A stretch of 64,000 nucleotides of DNA from Sambucus nigra (taxonomy: Eukaryota > Streptophyta > Magnoliopsida > Dipsacales > Adoxaceae). A model generated the notes under the pieces. It did not search any database, was not told the DNA's origin, and worked only from the letters and a program-made list of their open reading frames with translations. The stretch covers positions 400,515,049-400,579,048 of the forward strand of contig OX422211.1 of the NCBI GenBank assembly GCA_949130495.1, read 5' to 3'. The stretch's first letter is position 1; each line of letters opens with the position of its first letter. Both the position numbers and the translations under genes were made by a program. Below are positions 1 through 11,710 of this stretch, piece after piece.

Positions 1-397
1 AGAGGTCGACGGTGAATAAAGAGTAATATGGAGAAGCGAATCTTGTACCGAGGTGAGGTCGGTACAATGAAGAATGAGTCCTTTCGAGGAATGATAGGCT
101 CACTAGAGAAGTGTTGCTAACACTTATGGAAAATGTGTATGGTTGAGGACCTCATTGGTGGACATCCACCCGCGGAATTTGTTAAAACAAGTTGTTGTTG
201 TGAGTTTTACCTCAATGAAGGAGGTATAAGTGGTGTGACTAGATAAAGTCGCGGTGTTTCGTTAGCTCTAGACTCGTGTGTGTAATTTGAGTTATGGTGA
301 TATCGATAACATTATATCATGTATGCCTATGTGTTTTCCGCGGTAGCGGAGTTTTATTTTCCCTCATTCGCCATAGAGGCGAGTGTTGATATTTTGA

Positions 398-401
<4 letters not shown>

Positions 402-429
<28 letters not shown>
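402..429. repeat. (AT)n microsatellite
   Basis: An uninterrupted AT dinucleotide run inside the non-coding spacer of the first retroelement. Confidence 0.9.
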
Positions 430-878
430 CTGTTTTGTGATACTCGCTTTATATGCTTATACGAGTATGGTGATATGGTGAGTATATAATGTTATTGGTT
501 GTTCGGAGCGATAGCAGGCTAATGATGGCAAGACTATCGTGTCCGCAGTTCCAGGGTGGAACGAGTTGTTGTTGCGGTGTCTCACCTGGATACAGATTGA
601 GTTTACCTTTATTGTTATGGGTAGATGGAGCTTCGATGAGCAGAGGTTTCATTATCGTGATTTGTATATGTGGCAACCTTATAGATATGATTTGAGGTGT
701 GCGAGGTTAATTGCGGAGCTGTGATTCTAAGCTCATTATTGATTGCGCAGAGACTGAGTGTAGTGCGGTGCGCTTAGTGGGGTGGATCTTAGATAGTGTC
801 TGGAGTTCAAACCACGTTTTGTTGAGTAAGGGGATAGGGTGTCCCGGTTTCATGTTCGAAAATAACGGACCTCCATGA

Positions 879-968
879 CCGACAAAGTTAAGTAGGAGTG
901 TGTGGAGGGGTTCCTTGTTTGGATTTCGCTTTACGAGACGCTCCACACATGAATCTTAATGGCGTCGG
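879..968 (+). repeat. Structured cassette copy inside internal spacer
   Basis: This is a divergent copy of the cassette seen in the LTRs of this family (core GGTTCCTTGTTTGGATTTCG). Its flanks pair: CCGAC (879-883) plus GTTAAG (887-892) against CTTAAT (955-960) plus GTCGG (964-968), with three mismatched bases between and one G-T wobble. A second internal pair, GTGTGGAG (899-906) with CTCCACAC (940-948 region), adds to the fold. The stem bases differ completely from those of the LTR copies although pairing is kept. Confidence 0.55.
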
Positions 969-3352
969 GAGTGGAGAGATGTTATAGGATGCAAGGATGT
1001 GGGTTTTGTTGATAAGTCTTATAGTGTGGATGAACCACTATAGACTATGAGCCATGTGATGATGGTATGTTTATGGAAATGTTGTGCTATGGAAAAGCAC
1101 TAAAGTGGTCCTCTCGTCATAGGTGGGTGGGTGAAGTAGGACTTAGAGAAATTAATTTGAGGATTATGGCTAGGCCTTAGTGAAAAGGCAAAATTTTGAG
1201 AAAGTATACTTTGGGTACGATGTACGTAGTGCTCTTTCAGAGAGTTGGGAACTTCAATTAATTAGTTTTCCTTTCGTACGGGCAGAATGATAATGCGTTC
1301 GTAGGTTAATGTGGTAGGATTTAGGACATCCCGCTGGTGTGCCTTAGGTCATTATATCTGGATGACCGACAACGCGAGGGAGTAGTGTAACGGGAGGGTT
1401 TCTTGTTTGGATTTCGCTCTGCGAGATGTCTCACGCATGAAACCAAGCAAATGTTTGAAGTTGAGAGAGGCCTTGGGCACTAGGGACATATTTAGACTAT
1501 CGTTTCACGTAGGTAGGCTTAGACCGTAGCATTATTAGGATGTAGGTTCGATAGAGTTAGTGGCGCCGAGGTTAGGAGAATTTCATTTCGCGGGTTGGGA
1601 GAACCCATATTTGGGTATTACATGGAGGAAAGGAGGCTCTTGTTTAGAGAGAGTGTTGAGTGTCGAACGTTTAGAATGTGTGTACAGATGTGCACGGGTT
1701 AGAATGGTGTATGGGAACCTTAGTAAGTTGGTTTATATACCGCCTAAAATAGAAGGGGCGTAGTATATAAAGTTGAAGATTTGTGAGATGTAAAGCGGTA
1801 GTTATAGACTCGTTTCTCTTATTGGCAATAAGAGGAGCTATCGGAGTAACGCGTCATTGTTGTGCGTTAGTAGATAGGAATTTAGATGAGCTTATAGAGA
1901 AGCTAGTACATTTGAGTACACCTTGAGGTGAGTGGAATATGGTAAAGGACTATCGTGTTAGCACCTTTTTATTTTGGGGGTACTAAGACGTAGTGGGATT
2001 TGTGATCCTAGATTGGTGGTGTAGGTCATATCTGAATTTCGAGGACGAAATTCCGTTGTAAGGGGGGAGTATGTAACAACCCGTCCTTTTGGAGACAATT
2101 AAATTCCATAATTGGGTATAAATTTGGCAATTTGGAGAATTTCTCGAAATAGCGATTTTTGGAATTTTTGAGGATTTAATGATTTTTTATGGATGGTATA
2201 TTTACTTGTGGTGTTAAGTAAATGAATTGGAGTATTTTAATAATGTGTCGCTGCCGGGTAAAGCGACAGAAGATAATATTTTAATGGGAATACCGCATTT
2301 ATTTATTTTGGGTTGAAATAGTGATTTGCGGTCAAGTACCTCGGATGGAAATTTTGACTGCACCGTGAGTCTCAAAATGTCCGAGATAGTCGAAAAAGAG
2401 TGTCCGAAAGTCGAAATTGAATTTCGAGAAATTTTAGAGTTAAAAAGGGCTCGAAATTGAGTTTTTGGGTTTTAAGGGGTATAAACCCTTTTTCTTTCTT
2501 TATAAAGAGGGAGAGAGTGAGAAAAGAGAAAGAGAAGAAATAAAAGAGAGAGGAGAGAGAGAGAGGAGGAGAGAAAAGAGGAGAAAAGGGGAGATTCGGG
2601 CCAAACTCCGCCGGATTCGACTCGAGGTCGTCGGATTTCATCCTCCAGGCAAGTATTTACTTGCTTTATTTACTTTTTTTGCATAAATCTCATACCGTAG
2701 TTTGGTATTAACAAACCCTAAAGATTTTGGGTTTGGGTATTCTTGTGTAAATGGGTTTTTGGGAGAAGTTTTCATAAGGGTTTATTGTAATAATGATAGT
2801 AGATGAATTCTAAGCTTAAATCCTTGTTAAAGGTGTGAACTATGGTGATGATTGGAAGAAATGAAAGTTAGGGTTTAAATGGGTTGATACCCCAAAATAA
2901 TTGATGTGTTATTAATAAACATAGATTAGATGTTTATTGAGTTGTTGGATGAGGTTAGAAACAATAAAAATGGAGAAAAATGGAGTTTGGGATTTTGGGG
3001 AAGATGATGAATAGTAAACCCGTGGCATGTGGGGCCATTTCGGCAAGGAAGAGGACTGATTTAGCTCTCGGACAAAGCACAAAAGTTGTAGATCTTTTCG
3101 ATACGGTCGCGTGGACGCCGACCGCGTATTTTTTTTATTTTTCCTCGATTTGATATGATTTTTACAAGATAGCAGTTCCGGGTTGAAATCATCAACTCGA
3201 AAATCAAATCGGGAATTGGAAAAATAAAGGCTAGAATTAATCGTGAAGATGTTTGGGATGATTTTTGGTGTAGTTTAGAACCCCCGATAATGAAATTGGG
3301 TTGTTGGATGGAGAATTTGAGGAATAAAGTTTTGAGGACCTGGTGTGACTAG

Positions 3353-3462
3353 TCGACCGCGCCCCTAAGGCCGATCGACCGCGTCAAGGAAAAAGGGCCT
3401 ACTGCTTTGTTTCGTAGGCTTATTTGTAACCCGCGGTCAACCGGGGGTCCAGGACCGATCGA
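3353..3462. repeat. Palindrome group, GTCGACCG/CGATCGACC type
   Basis: Four TCGA-centred palindromic sites have centres near 3354, 3376, 3438 (decayed to TCAA) and 3460, giving spacings of 22, 62 and 22 bp. The same spacing occurs at the homologous place in the LTRs at 8041 (22, 62, 22) and 13721 (21, 62, 21). Confidence 0.7.
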
Positions 3463-4729
3463 CCAGTACCCTATTTTCAGCCCAATATTTTGTAGATTGT
3501 TATTACTTCTCCTCTTTGAGTTTAAAGCGGGCTTTCTAAATTTGAGTATTAAAGAGGATTATGATCTAAAGAGATAACATAATTATGTTGATTATGGAGA
3601 GTGAATCCGACGAGATTATTAGGATGAATTGGAGAATATACTTATTTAGTTAATGCAAATTGGTATATTTGGAGATATCCACTAAATCCTTAGATGGGAT
3701 TAAGGTATTTATTATTTATTAAAGTAAGAAAATACTTTGGGTTTAGTATCATGCATATATGAAAGCATGATTATGATTGTTTAAGAGAATCTTTGGGATT
3801 ATTGGTCATCGCTAGATGAGATTGGCAATTAGGGTCATATTTATATATTTGAGGAGGAATATATATGTATATACTATGTGATTAAAGTATATATATGATA
3901 TGAGGTAAATGATTTTGAAAATATAAAAATGAATATTTTCAAAATGGAAAAAGAAATGATTTTCATAATTAATAAATTATGGTTACACACCTCCCTAAAT
4001 CGCTATCATAAGGGAAGTTGTGTGCGTATGGTGATGCCCCCTGGCTAATAAATGCAGCGTGGATATAGTCCTAGGCCATATGAACTATTATATTTTACTG
4101 CACTGGTTAGGAGATTCTGGGTGTGGTCTTAACTATCCCGCAGGCATATGGCCGCTTCCCGACGTTGGTAGGTTCCCAGGTTGTCTTGTTTGATGGTCCC
4201 TGAAAGATAATAGCCATTTAGGGGCGCGTCCAGTGGGGAAACTCGGAGGGACGGTCTTAGATTTTTTAAAGCAATTCATGACAATGGATTGGCTTTAAAT
4301 ACATTTCCCGGATATAAGAAGGGAAATGGGATAATTGATTGGCTTCGGATACGTTTCCCGGATGGAAGAAGGGAAATGGAAGCATATGATATGATCAAAG
4401 CATTTTTATGATAATAAAAATGGCTTTGAATACATTTTCGGGATATAAGAAGGGAAATGGGATATTTTTAAAACGGAAAAGCATTTTTATGATAATAAAA
4501 TTGGCTTTTAAAAAGTTATATGATATGTTAAAGAAATTCAAGTTAATGAGTTGGATTTTAAATACATTTCCTGGATATAAGAAAGGAAATGAAAAGTTTT
4601 GAGATAAATATAATAAGTATTGGTAAATACTTTATATATGAATCCTCAGTCCGGGAGATAGATCCGGATGTGTATTACAAAGATGAAATTGAATTCGTAA
4701 ACCTCAATACGGTAGATATTATCCGGATG

Positions 4730-4760
<31 letters not shown>

Positions 4761-5181
4761 GTATGTATGTATTTATACATTAGTTTCATGCTACGGGCCT
4801 AATGGATCTCTACCATTAACCATGCCAAGTAGTAGTGTATCGGGGGGGTTCCTTGTTTGGATTTCGCTTCGCGAGACACCCCACGCACGAACTTAGTGCA
4901 GTGTTGAGAATGGAGGGAAGTTTAGCCCTTAGCACTTGGACTATCTAGGGTAGATGGTAGTTGGGTGATAGACTAGTTTAGCAGGGTAGCTTGACTAGGA
5001 TGTTTAGAGGGATGCGTTAGGCGTGCACTAATAGAAGAGAGGTGAGGGGTATCTCATGGGAGTGCGATACCAAACTTAAATATGAGATAAAACCTTTTTC
5101 AAAATAATAAGGCATTTATGCACTTGCAAAATATTTTCAAAACTCGTGCTCTGACCCGTTTATCTACTTTTCCTTTCTTGC

Positions 5182-5184
<3 letters not shown>

Positions 5185-5233
<49 letters not shown>
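5185..5233. repeat. (AT)n microsatellite in LTR
   Basis: A pure AT run of about 49 bp, directly before the GGTGTCC block near the LTR 3' end. Confidence 0.9.
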
Positions 5234-5235
<2 letters not shown>

Positions 5236-5668
5236 TGTCCAGACACAGGGACGCCTGGATGACACTTCCTTCGAGTCAGACGTCCGCTGCAGCAGCTGTG
5301 GATGCGTGCAGGTTTTTGATAGCCGCTTCCATTCTTGTACTCTAGATAGGAGGTATTGTATAAACATTAGGGTTAATAACCCAAATGCATTTAGTTATTC
5401 TTTTAGCATCATTCGATATGGTTGTATATTTTTGACCGAGTGTTCGGTTATTTTATTTCATTTCAGTTTCATTTCCGCAAAATTTGTGTGGATGTTTTAA
5501 TTGTAGTTGTTAAAAAGAGTAGTTAAGTAAAATTTTGACACCGGCCTAATAGGTTATTAGTAATTAAATGGATTTTTGACAGTGATGCTAAGAATGATCC
5601 ATATGAGACTCCTGTTAAAATTTGATATAGGAGTGATCGCTCGGTATCATATTAGGCGGGTTGTCACA

Positions 5669-6354
5669 CATGGAAGCTCATAGGGACTTTTGGATAGTTA
5701 ATAAGCCCATTGTGGTTATGGATGTGGAATATATAGTCCCAAAAATGAGGAAAACATTTTATCGTGTAGATAAATCAATCAAAAATCAAGACAATTAGCT
5801 GCTGAGTGATCCCCATAAATTTGACGATATGCCTCCTTTGGAGGACATCACGGACCCAACATCGTTTATCTCATCACATACAATACATGAATTAGAATCA
5901 AACTCTAATTAGTTAATAGGTGATGTGAATATAAATGATGGTCAATTAGTCCCATATATTGAACAAAGGTGTGACATTAGTCATGAGGTTATAAATAACG
6001 TATATGTTGAAATTCCTATTCCAAAGAAAAGTAAATATGATCTGGATATGTCATCTAGTTCTTCTCAAACCCGATCTTTTATTATAGAATCAGTCGGGAA
6101 AAATGGGAAGAAACTGTCTTCAAACGTACAATAAACATGTTCACAATTTGTTCGATCTTTTAGGCGATATTGAAGATGCAACAGGCGTCAATCAATATTT
6201 GGTGATTAAAATAGCACCATATTCTAAGGGTGTTACTAAAACACCCAATGAATCGGTTTACTATTTTCCAACTTTAAGCCTTAAAGTAAAATCGACACTT
6301 AGATATAATCTAGGTTTTGATGATTCTCTATCAAGACCTCAGAAAGTTTACTAG
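5669..6354 (+). pseudogene. Unrecognised decayed coding remnant
   Basis: Immediately after the LTR a plus-strand frame reads on with a coding-like composition for about 150 codons, broken by two in-frame stops (near 5799 and 5910). It then shifts frame near 6130 and continues to a stop at 6354. The last segment has about 80 codons without interruption, including a KIAPYSKGVTKTP stretch. I do not recognise a domain. The first retrotransposon evidently inserted into this sequence. It could be an old host gene fragment or part of a DNA transposon's accessory gene; nothing visible decides. Confidence 0.35.
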
Positions 6355-6812
6355 TAATGGGGATATATATTATCTCCCAGTTTTTATGTTTTGGTAGTTT
6401 TATTTTCTCCTGCAATCTTTATCTATCGGTTTCTCTTGTAAGAGCTCCCGAGAGAGGCGTTTCTCCTCTGTGTATATAAATAATTTTCTTCCCAAAAAAA
6501 GTTAGGTAAATTACATAAAAGATTAAAAAATTATCTTCTTTTGTAATCTATACGTTAATTTTTGTAATTTATATATACCTTTTCCTAATATTTAGGTGAG
6601 TTTTTGGAATTTATACATGTTAGGTTCGTGTATGAGATAATATATTACGTATACGAGAAGAGTGATGGACCTCAATGCAAAATAATTGTTTACTATAGTG
6701 GAAAAATTCATTATCTAGCAATTGGGAAAAAAAGTGTAATAAAATATCTAGTTTCAGCCCATTGGATCACACAACTTACGCTTGCTAAGAGTATTTCCAG
6801 CTATATAATTAA
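6355..6812. other. AT-rich stretch with no recognised feature
   Basis: Non-coding, AT-rich, no inverted repeats or coding similarity seen. Bases 6804-6812 (TATAATTAA) are the left target-site duplication of the MITE that follows. Confidence 0.5.
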
Positions 6813-7489
6813 GAGTAAATTACTCATTTGGCCCCTAAATTATTCGGGTTGTTTTAAAATGGCACTTAAACTTTATTTAGTGTCAAATTAACCATCAAAT
6901 AAGATAAATGGATTTAACGAGGAATTTTAATCACTTTAGGTGTTAACTTGGACGGAAATGAGTCATCAATCACATGTCTTATTATTGGGGATAATGTGAA
7001 TTATAACAATTTTAATTGGTTAAGAGTAATTTACTTCAACATCATAGTTTAGAGGCCACAAAAAATGGGGAGGGAATGGGAGATTCACCATTTTATGGCC
7101 AGTATGGTGGTAGGGGGTTTAACTAGAAATTCCAAGTGGGGTATAGTGGGTTCAACGATAAGTCTAGACGGGTATGTGTGTTAGCGGGCGGGAAGAGGCG
7201 GGGATGGCAGTGGTTTAGTTGGTAGTGGAGTTGAAACATGGAACAATTTCTTATTGAGCGGGTTTTTCTACAATAAAAAATATTGATGTTAGATTAAATT
7301 ACTCTTAGCCCCTTTAAAATTATTATAATTCATATCTCCCCCCAATAATTCTAAGTTAACACCGAAAGTGACAAAAGGGCCTCATTAAATCTGTTTGCTT
7401 AGTTTGAGGGTTGATTTGAAACTAAATGGAGTTTAGGGACCATGTTGAAACAATATGAATATTTTATCAGCTAAATGAGTAATTTAATC
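6813..7489. mobile_element. Mutator-like MITE with long terminal inverted repeats
   Basis: The ends read GAGTAAATTACTCATTT at the left and its approximate reverse complement at the right (to 7489). The inverted similarity continues inward for roughly 200 bp on each side (about 6813-7045 against 7285-7489), leaving about 240 bp of unique centre. Flanks carry a 9-bp duplication with one mismatch: TATAATTAA (6804-6812) and TATAATCAA (7490-7498). Nine-bp duplications and long inverted repeats are the signature of Mutator-like elements. There is no transposase, so it is a non-autonomous foldback-type element. Confidence 0.8.
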
Positions 7490-7699
7490 TATAATCAAAT
7501 TTAAATACTTAAAAGTTGTCACATGAGCTTTCGATTATTCATTTAGTGGCATGCTAAAAGTAACAATATTCAGTTTCACAATGGTCTATTTATAAAAAAA
7601 TGGTTCATAATGGTCATTTTTTATCATAATTAAAAAGTGGGGCCTACCATTTCTCCCAATTAAGGAGAAAATAATTGATAAAAATTAGGGGGAATAAAT

Positions 7700-7983
7700 T
7701 GTAAAGCTTTATAACATAGTAGAAAATTCAAAACACAGCTTTCCTTTTATAACATAGTAGAAAATTCAAAAAACAGTTTTCCTTCACTACTTATTCAGTC
7801 GCAGGGTTACAACCTATAAATTAGCAAATAGACTACAACATCTATTAACATTAATTAATGAACAATGAGTCTAGTCCTATCTTCATTCCTATATAATAGT
7901 AAATGATGTGAACTACTCATTCGAATAACACGAAAGTATTTGAATTTGAATTATTCTCGTATGTTGAACGAGTCCCCTAAACA
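7700..7983 (-). repeat. 3' LTR of the copia element (284 bp)
   Basis: On the minus strand it begins TGTTTAGGGGACTCG and ends GCTTTACA, preceded by the polypurine-like tract AACTTGAGGGAGCG (reverse complement of 7984-7997). It is alignable along its length with 21195-21439. It is 39 bp longer because a segment containing TTATAACATAGTAGAAAATT is tandemly duplicated (7711-7749 and 7750-7788). Confidence 0.88.
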
Positions 7984-8392
7984 CGCTCCCTCAAGTTAAG
8001 ACATGGTTAAAGGGGATAGCATCCAAGGCTTTGGTGAACAAGTAATACCTCGTGATTTTCGGATTGATAATTTAATTATTTTTGGGAGAAATAATATTTA
8101 TTTAAAGTGGAGAAAATTTTAAATTGGCAATTGAGGTCTAAATTTGAGAATGTTAGAGAGTATTTCGAATGACGATTCTGAGTGTGCGGTTGTTCCCGGA
8201 TGAGTCAAGATAGTCGAAATGACTGTATTTGGGTCTTATTTGGGTTTCAAAATATTTTTAAGTTCGTTTGGCTCGAATTAAAGTAACCGAGTCATTTATA
8301 GTGTGTATTATCATTTAAAGTTGGGTAATTGGTTATGAGGCTTAAGTAGGGCTCGTGAGAAGCCAATCTCATTTTTTGTGAGAAAAGAAAGC

Positions 8393-8394
<2 letters not shown>

Positions 8395-8436
<42 letters not shown>
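8395..8436. repeat. (GA)n microsatellite in LTR
   Basis: About 21 GA units. The 3' LTR has a much shorter run at the matching place (about 14079-14097). Confidence 0.9.
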
Positions 8437-8441
<5 letters not shown>

Positions 8442-8806
8442 AAAGAAAGAAGAGAAAGAGAAAAAAATCTTGGGGATTCCGGCTATTACCAATTTCGAGG
8501 GTGATTCAACCTCTACAACTTTGAGGCAAGTGATTAAACTTGGTAAATAATTCTTATGCATCATTTATTTCATGAATTGTGGATAAATTTATGGATTTTG
8601 GGTTATAAATGTTAAAACCTAGATTTTGGGTTAAATCTTATATTTGATGTGAATAAGATGAATTTGAGATTGTAAATTACTAGGGTTAAGTTATTTGATG
8701 AGTCATAATGTTAAGAATATGATTCGGTTGAACATTGGGGGTATTTTGAGGTTTTTGGAATGTTGGAGTTCTTTCAAAATGAGGAATGGCCAAGATAACT
8801 GCTATA

Positions 8807-8923
8807 GTCGATCGACCGCAGCCAGGGGGCCGATCGACCCCGCCTCAAAGGAAAAGCCCACTGCCTTTTTTCTTAGACAAAATTGAAAACCGCGGTTGAC
8901 CGCGGCCAGGGGGCCGGTCGACG
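8807..8923. repeat. Palindrome group in 5' LTR
   Basis: Sites centred near 8813, 8835, 8897 and 8919 are variants of CGGTCGACCG and GATCGACC. Spacings are 22, 62 and 22 bp. Confidence 0.65.
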
Positions 8924-9669
8924 GGTCCTCTATTTTTGGTCCAAGTTTGGGATTTCAAGTTTATCCCCTTTCTTTTGGTTTTATATTTATGGACCTTTTT
9001 AGTTATTGTATCATAGAGGGTTAAGTGATGATATCAGGGGATTGATGTCCTTAGTAAGGTGAGGTAATGTTTGGGTTTTATTTCTTAAGGGAATTGAGTG
9101 TGTAGTGTCTCTCTCATTAAGGAAATGAGAGCCGGATTAGTAGATAACATCATATATTGGGGTCATATTGAGTTATTTCGAGAGTGTACGGGTTTGAGTT
9201 ATCATATCGATCTAGTGGGAAATCCTACCATCATTGATATTTCCATTTGGAGATAATTATGGGTCTATAAGAGAGTGGTATGATGCACTTAGCGATGTTG
9301 GACATTAGGATTGAATCACAAATGTGATAACATTAATGTTTCGTATGATCGATTGAACCATAATATGGATTGGGAATAATTATTATTGATCGGTGTGCAT
9401 TCAGATATTGACGGTATCCTTAATGTTGATTGAATTGGGAGACATTTCATACTCATAAGTGTGAGGGGTGAGTATGTTTCAAGTGAGGGGTGGTAGTATG
9501 AGATAGATGGGACGGTATGCGAGTTAGCAATGGTTAGTATAATGAGAGTTATATACGTTAAACGAATTCATTTCTTTTACATACGGGCATAATATTGTAT
9601 GTATACCTATATGGCGTAATTAGATGGTTTGCATTTATATGATGGGATTGTATATATATCTAGTATGAA

Positions 9670-9671
<2 letters not shown>

Positions 9672-9721
<50 letters not shown>
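9672..9721. repeat. (AT)n microsatellite in LTR
   Basis: A pure AT run of about 50 bp. The 3' LTR has a run of similar length at 15336-15384. Confidence 0.9.
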
Positions 9722-9723
<2 letters not shown>

Positions 9724-10248
9724 ATTGTGTGAGCATACCCTCCAATGCTATCATGGGAAGTTGCGCGATGTGGGTGAGGCCCCTGGCTTGAGGAGCAGGA
9801 TGTGTATAATCCCCAGGTCATAGTCGTCCATTATTATTTGTGTGATTTTATTTGGGGGTGAGATGTCTTCGGTATGATTCGTTCTCACTTTTCGGTTAGG
9901 AACTATGACCGCTTCCTATACGTTGTGATTTGTTTTATTACCATGGCGGTGTGATAATAATCCGATATATGGTAACCCGGGATAAAGCGAGTAATTCCTA
10001 GAAGATGATAGCATTGTGAGGTATTTTTATATCCATATGTGATTGGATTTTTGGACATTAATATGTATGCTAAGTGTGCTTTGTGTACTTAATTGTTGGG
10101 ATTGAATGGTTGTGCTTTATAACTAGAGTAATGTTATGGACCCTAAAAGGTTCGGAGCATTATCATATGTATGTGTTTAGGGATTATTGCTCCTCATTTG
10201 TATTCATAGTTATGTGTGGGGTACCGAAGGCATAATGGACCTCAACAA

Positions 10249-10575
10249 CCAACATTGTCAAGGAGTGGTGTATCAGGGGGTTCCTTGTTTGGATTTTGCT
10301 TGCGAGACATCCCACGCATGAAACGAGGTGAAATGTTGGGAGTGGGGATAAGTTTAGTCCTTAGTACTCAGATTTATATGTTATAGTGAAACAAAGTTTA
10401 AAGAGAATTAACTGGAGTAATATATTAAATAAGTAATTAGGGTTATATGCGTCGTGTATTGAGGGCATAATGAATCTCGATAATCAACATTGTCAAGGAG
10501 TAGTATATCGGGGGGGTTCCTTGTTTGGATTTCTCTTGCGAGATGTCCCACGCACGAAACGCAGTGCAATGTTGA
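10249..10575 (+). repeat. Two structured cassettes in 5' LTR
   Basis: First copy: stem CCAACATT (10249-10256) with AATGTTGG (10332-10339), perfect. Second copy: TCAACATTG (10484-10492) with CAATGTTGA (10567-10575), a perfect 9 bp. Each encloses the conserved core beginning GTTCCTTGTTTGGATTT and a CCCACGCA block. The first stem pair is C-G in one copy and T-A in the other. Confidence 0.65.
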
Positions 10576-11531
10576 GAATTGGGAGAAGTTTAGTCCTTAG
10601 CATTTAGATGTTAATAACCCGTGTAAGTTAATAACTAGAATCCATTAAATTCTAGTAAGGGAGATGTATATGTATATGTATATTTATAAGTTAAGATAAG
10701 TTTAGATGCATATTTGGGTTATAGTAGAATCGGAAGTTGATGGTTATGTTTTATATGAGGTTTATGTGAGTGTGGATTTGGCATAGGTTAGACTAAATTG
10801 TCCCTAGAATGTGTTGGGTAGTTATTTGAGGACCATGTGCATGCGTCTAGGTGCGCGCACTAGTTGAGGGGTGAGTTGGATTTCCAGGAGAGTGCGACTC
10901 CACTTTAATCATGTTATAGTGCATTTATAATTATTATGCAGTTTAATGCACTTGCTGAAATGTTTTCACCACGGGATCTGACGCGTTTATATTTTCCTCT
11001 TGTTATATATATTGTATTATTTTAGGTGTTCCTCCGCAAGGACGCCAATGACGCTTTTCTATCCAGTGTATTCGTGGAGCTGTAGCAGTTGCGAACTGTT
11101 GCGGGATTTTATTATAGCCATTTCCTATCTTTGTAAATCTATTTTAGGATTAGGTTTGTGTATCGGGTTTATACCCAAGTGTTAGATACCACTTTTATAT
11201 ATTTCTCTCCTCAGGATTATTGTATTGTCTGTGACCCGACAGCTTATTCGGGTTATCCTTTTGTCTATTTCTGGTGTATTATAGAACTGTTCTCTTTTAT
11301 CTTAGCATGTGTGTGCTCATTTTCATATTTAGTAGTTATTATGTTGTTGGTTGGTTATTGAATCGTATGTTTTAAATTTTGGCACCCATTTTTTTTTTAT
11401 AGTTTTGGGTAGTCAGCTATGTTTATTTTTTGGTATCGTCAGTGGATGCTGAGAATGATACACTAGAGATTCGTGATTATTTATAGTATAGGGCTGGCCA
11501 CCTATTATTATTTTAAGCGAGCTGTCACAGG

Positions 11532-11549
11532 TGGTATCAGAGCATCAGG
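11532..11549 (+). other. Primer-binding site, initiator Met tRNA
   Basis: TGGTATCAGAGC begins two bases after the LTR end, the standard plant primer-binding site complementary to the 3' end of initiator methionine tRNA. Confidence 0.9.
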
Positions 11550-11710
11550 TTCTAGTGTCTTTAGGATCTGTGTGAGTCTTCGACGTTCTTTCATAAGCAT
11601 TCTTGATGTGGAGCCCTATTATTAGGATTGTTGTGTTCAACACGTCTATATTTTCTTCTGCGATGAGAAAACACTTTAATGGTGTTCCGATATAATTGTT
11701 CTTATTTCAG

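Larger units (their letters stand above)
1..2071 (+). mobile_element. 3' internal region of a large-LTR, pol-less retrotransposon
   Basis: No reading frame here resembles gag, protease, RT or integrase; the short open frames carry no recognisable motif. The region ends with the hallmark 3' end of Tekay/Del-type elements: a 'gaatttcgaggacgaaattc' string at about 2034-2053, then a polypurine tract (AAGGGGGGAGTA, 2060-2071) directly abutting an LTR that starts at 2072. Two copies of the conserved LTR cassette (GTTCCTTGTTTGGATTTCGC core) lie inside this internal part, near 910 and 1400, as also happens in the spacer of the gag-only element at 8041-17160. I infer that this is the non-coding spacer of a similar non-autonomous element. 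Its 5' half lies outside the window, so a pol gene further upstream cannot be excluded. Confidence 0.7.
2072..5668 (+). repeat. 3' LTR of large-LTR Ty3/gypsy element (about 3.6 kb)
   Basis: It begins TGTAACAACCCG right after the polypurine tract and ends CGGGTTGTCACA; the two ends are near-perfect inverted repeats of each other, as LTR ends should be (TG...CA). It contains AT runs, a GA-rich stretch (2505-2590), a palindrome group at 3353-3462, one structured cassette (about 4818-4905) and a final block with GGTGTCC and GACGCC strings shared with the other large LTRs here. The following five bases are CATGG; the matching target duplication would lie left of the window. Long LTRs of this kind are typical of Tekay/Del chromoviruses and their non-autonomous derivatives. 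Confidence 0.85.
8041..11529 (+). repeat. 5' LTR of gag-only element
   Basis: It starts AGTAATACC (the 3' copy starts TGTAATACT, so the first base has mutated) and ends GAGCTGTCACA. It carries a GA microsatellite (8395-8436), a palindrome group (about 8807-8923), a long AT run (9672-9721) and two structured cassettes (10249-10339 and 10484-10575). Confidence 0.9.

Noticed and set aside
2372..2686. Overlapping frames on both strands in a GA/CT-rich stretch
   Set aside because: Low-complexity purine-rich LTR sequence gives Glu/Arg/Lys or Ser/Leu/Phe runs on the two strands. No coding evidence.
4408..4783. Two 64-codon frames with a repeated FPGYKKGN motif
   Set aside because: They reflect a short DNA repeat ('tttcccggatataagaagggaaatgg'-like) within the LTR between 4300 and 4600. 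They are in the non-coding LTR and unrelated to proteins I know.
5669..6354. Possible transposase or known host protein
   Set aside because: No catalytic motif or family signature could be recognised, so I left it unnamed.
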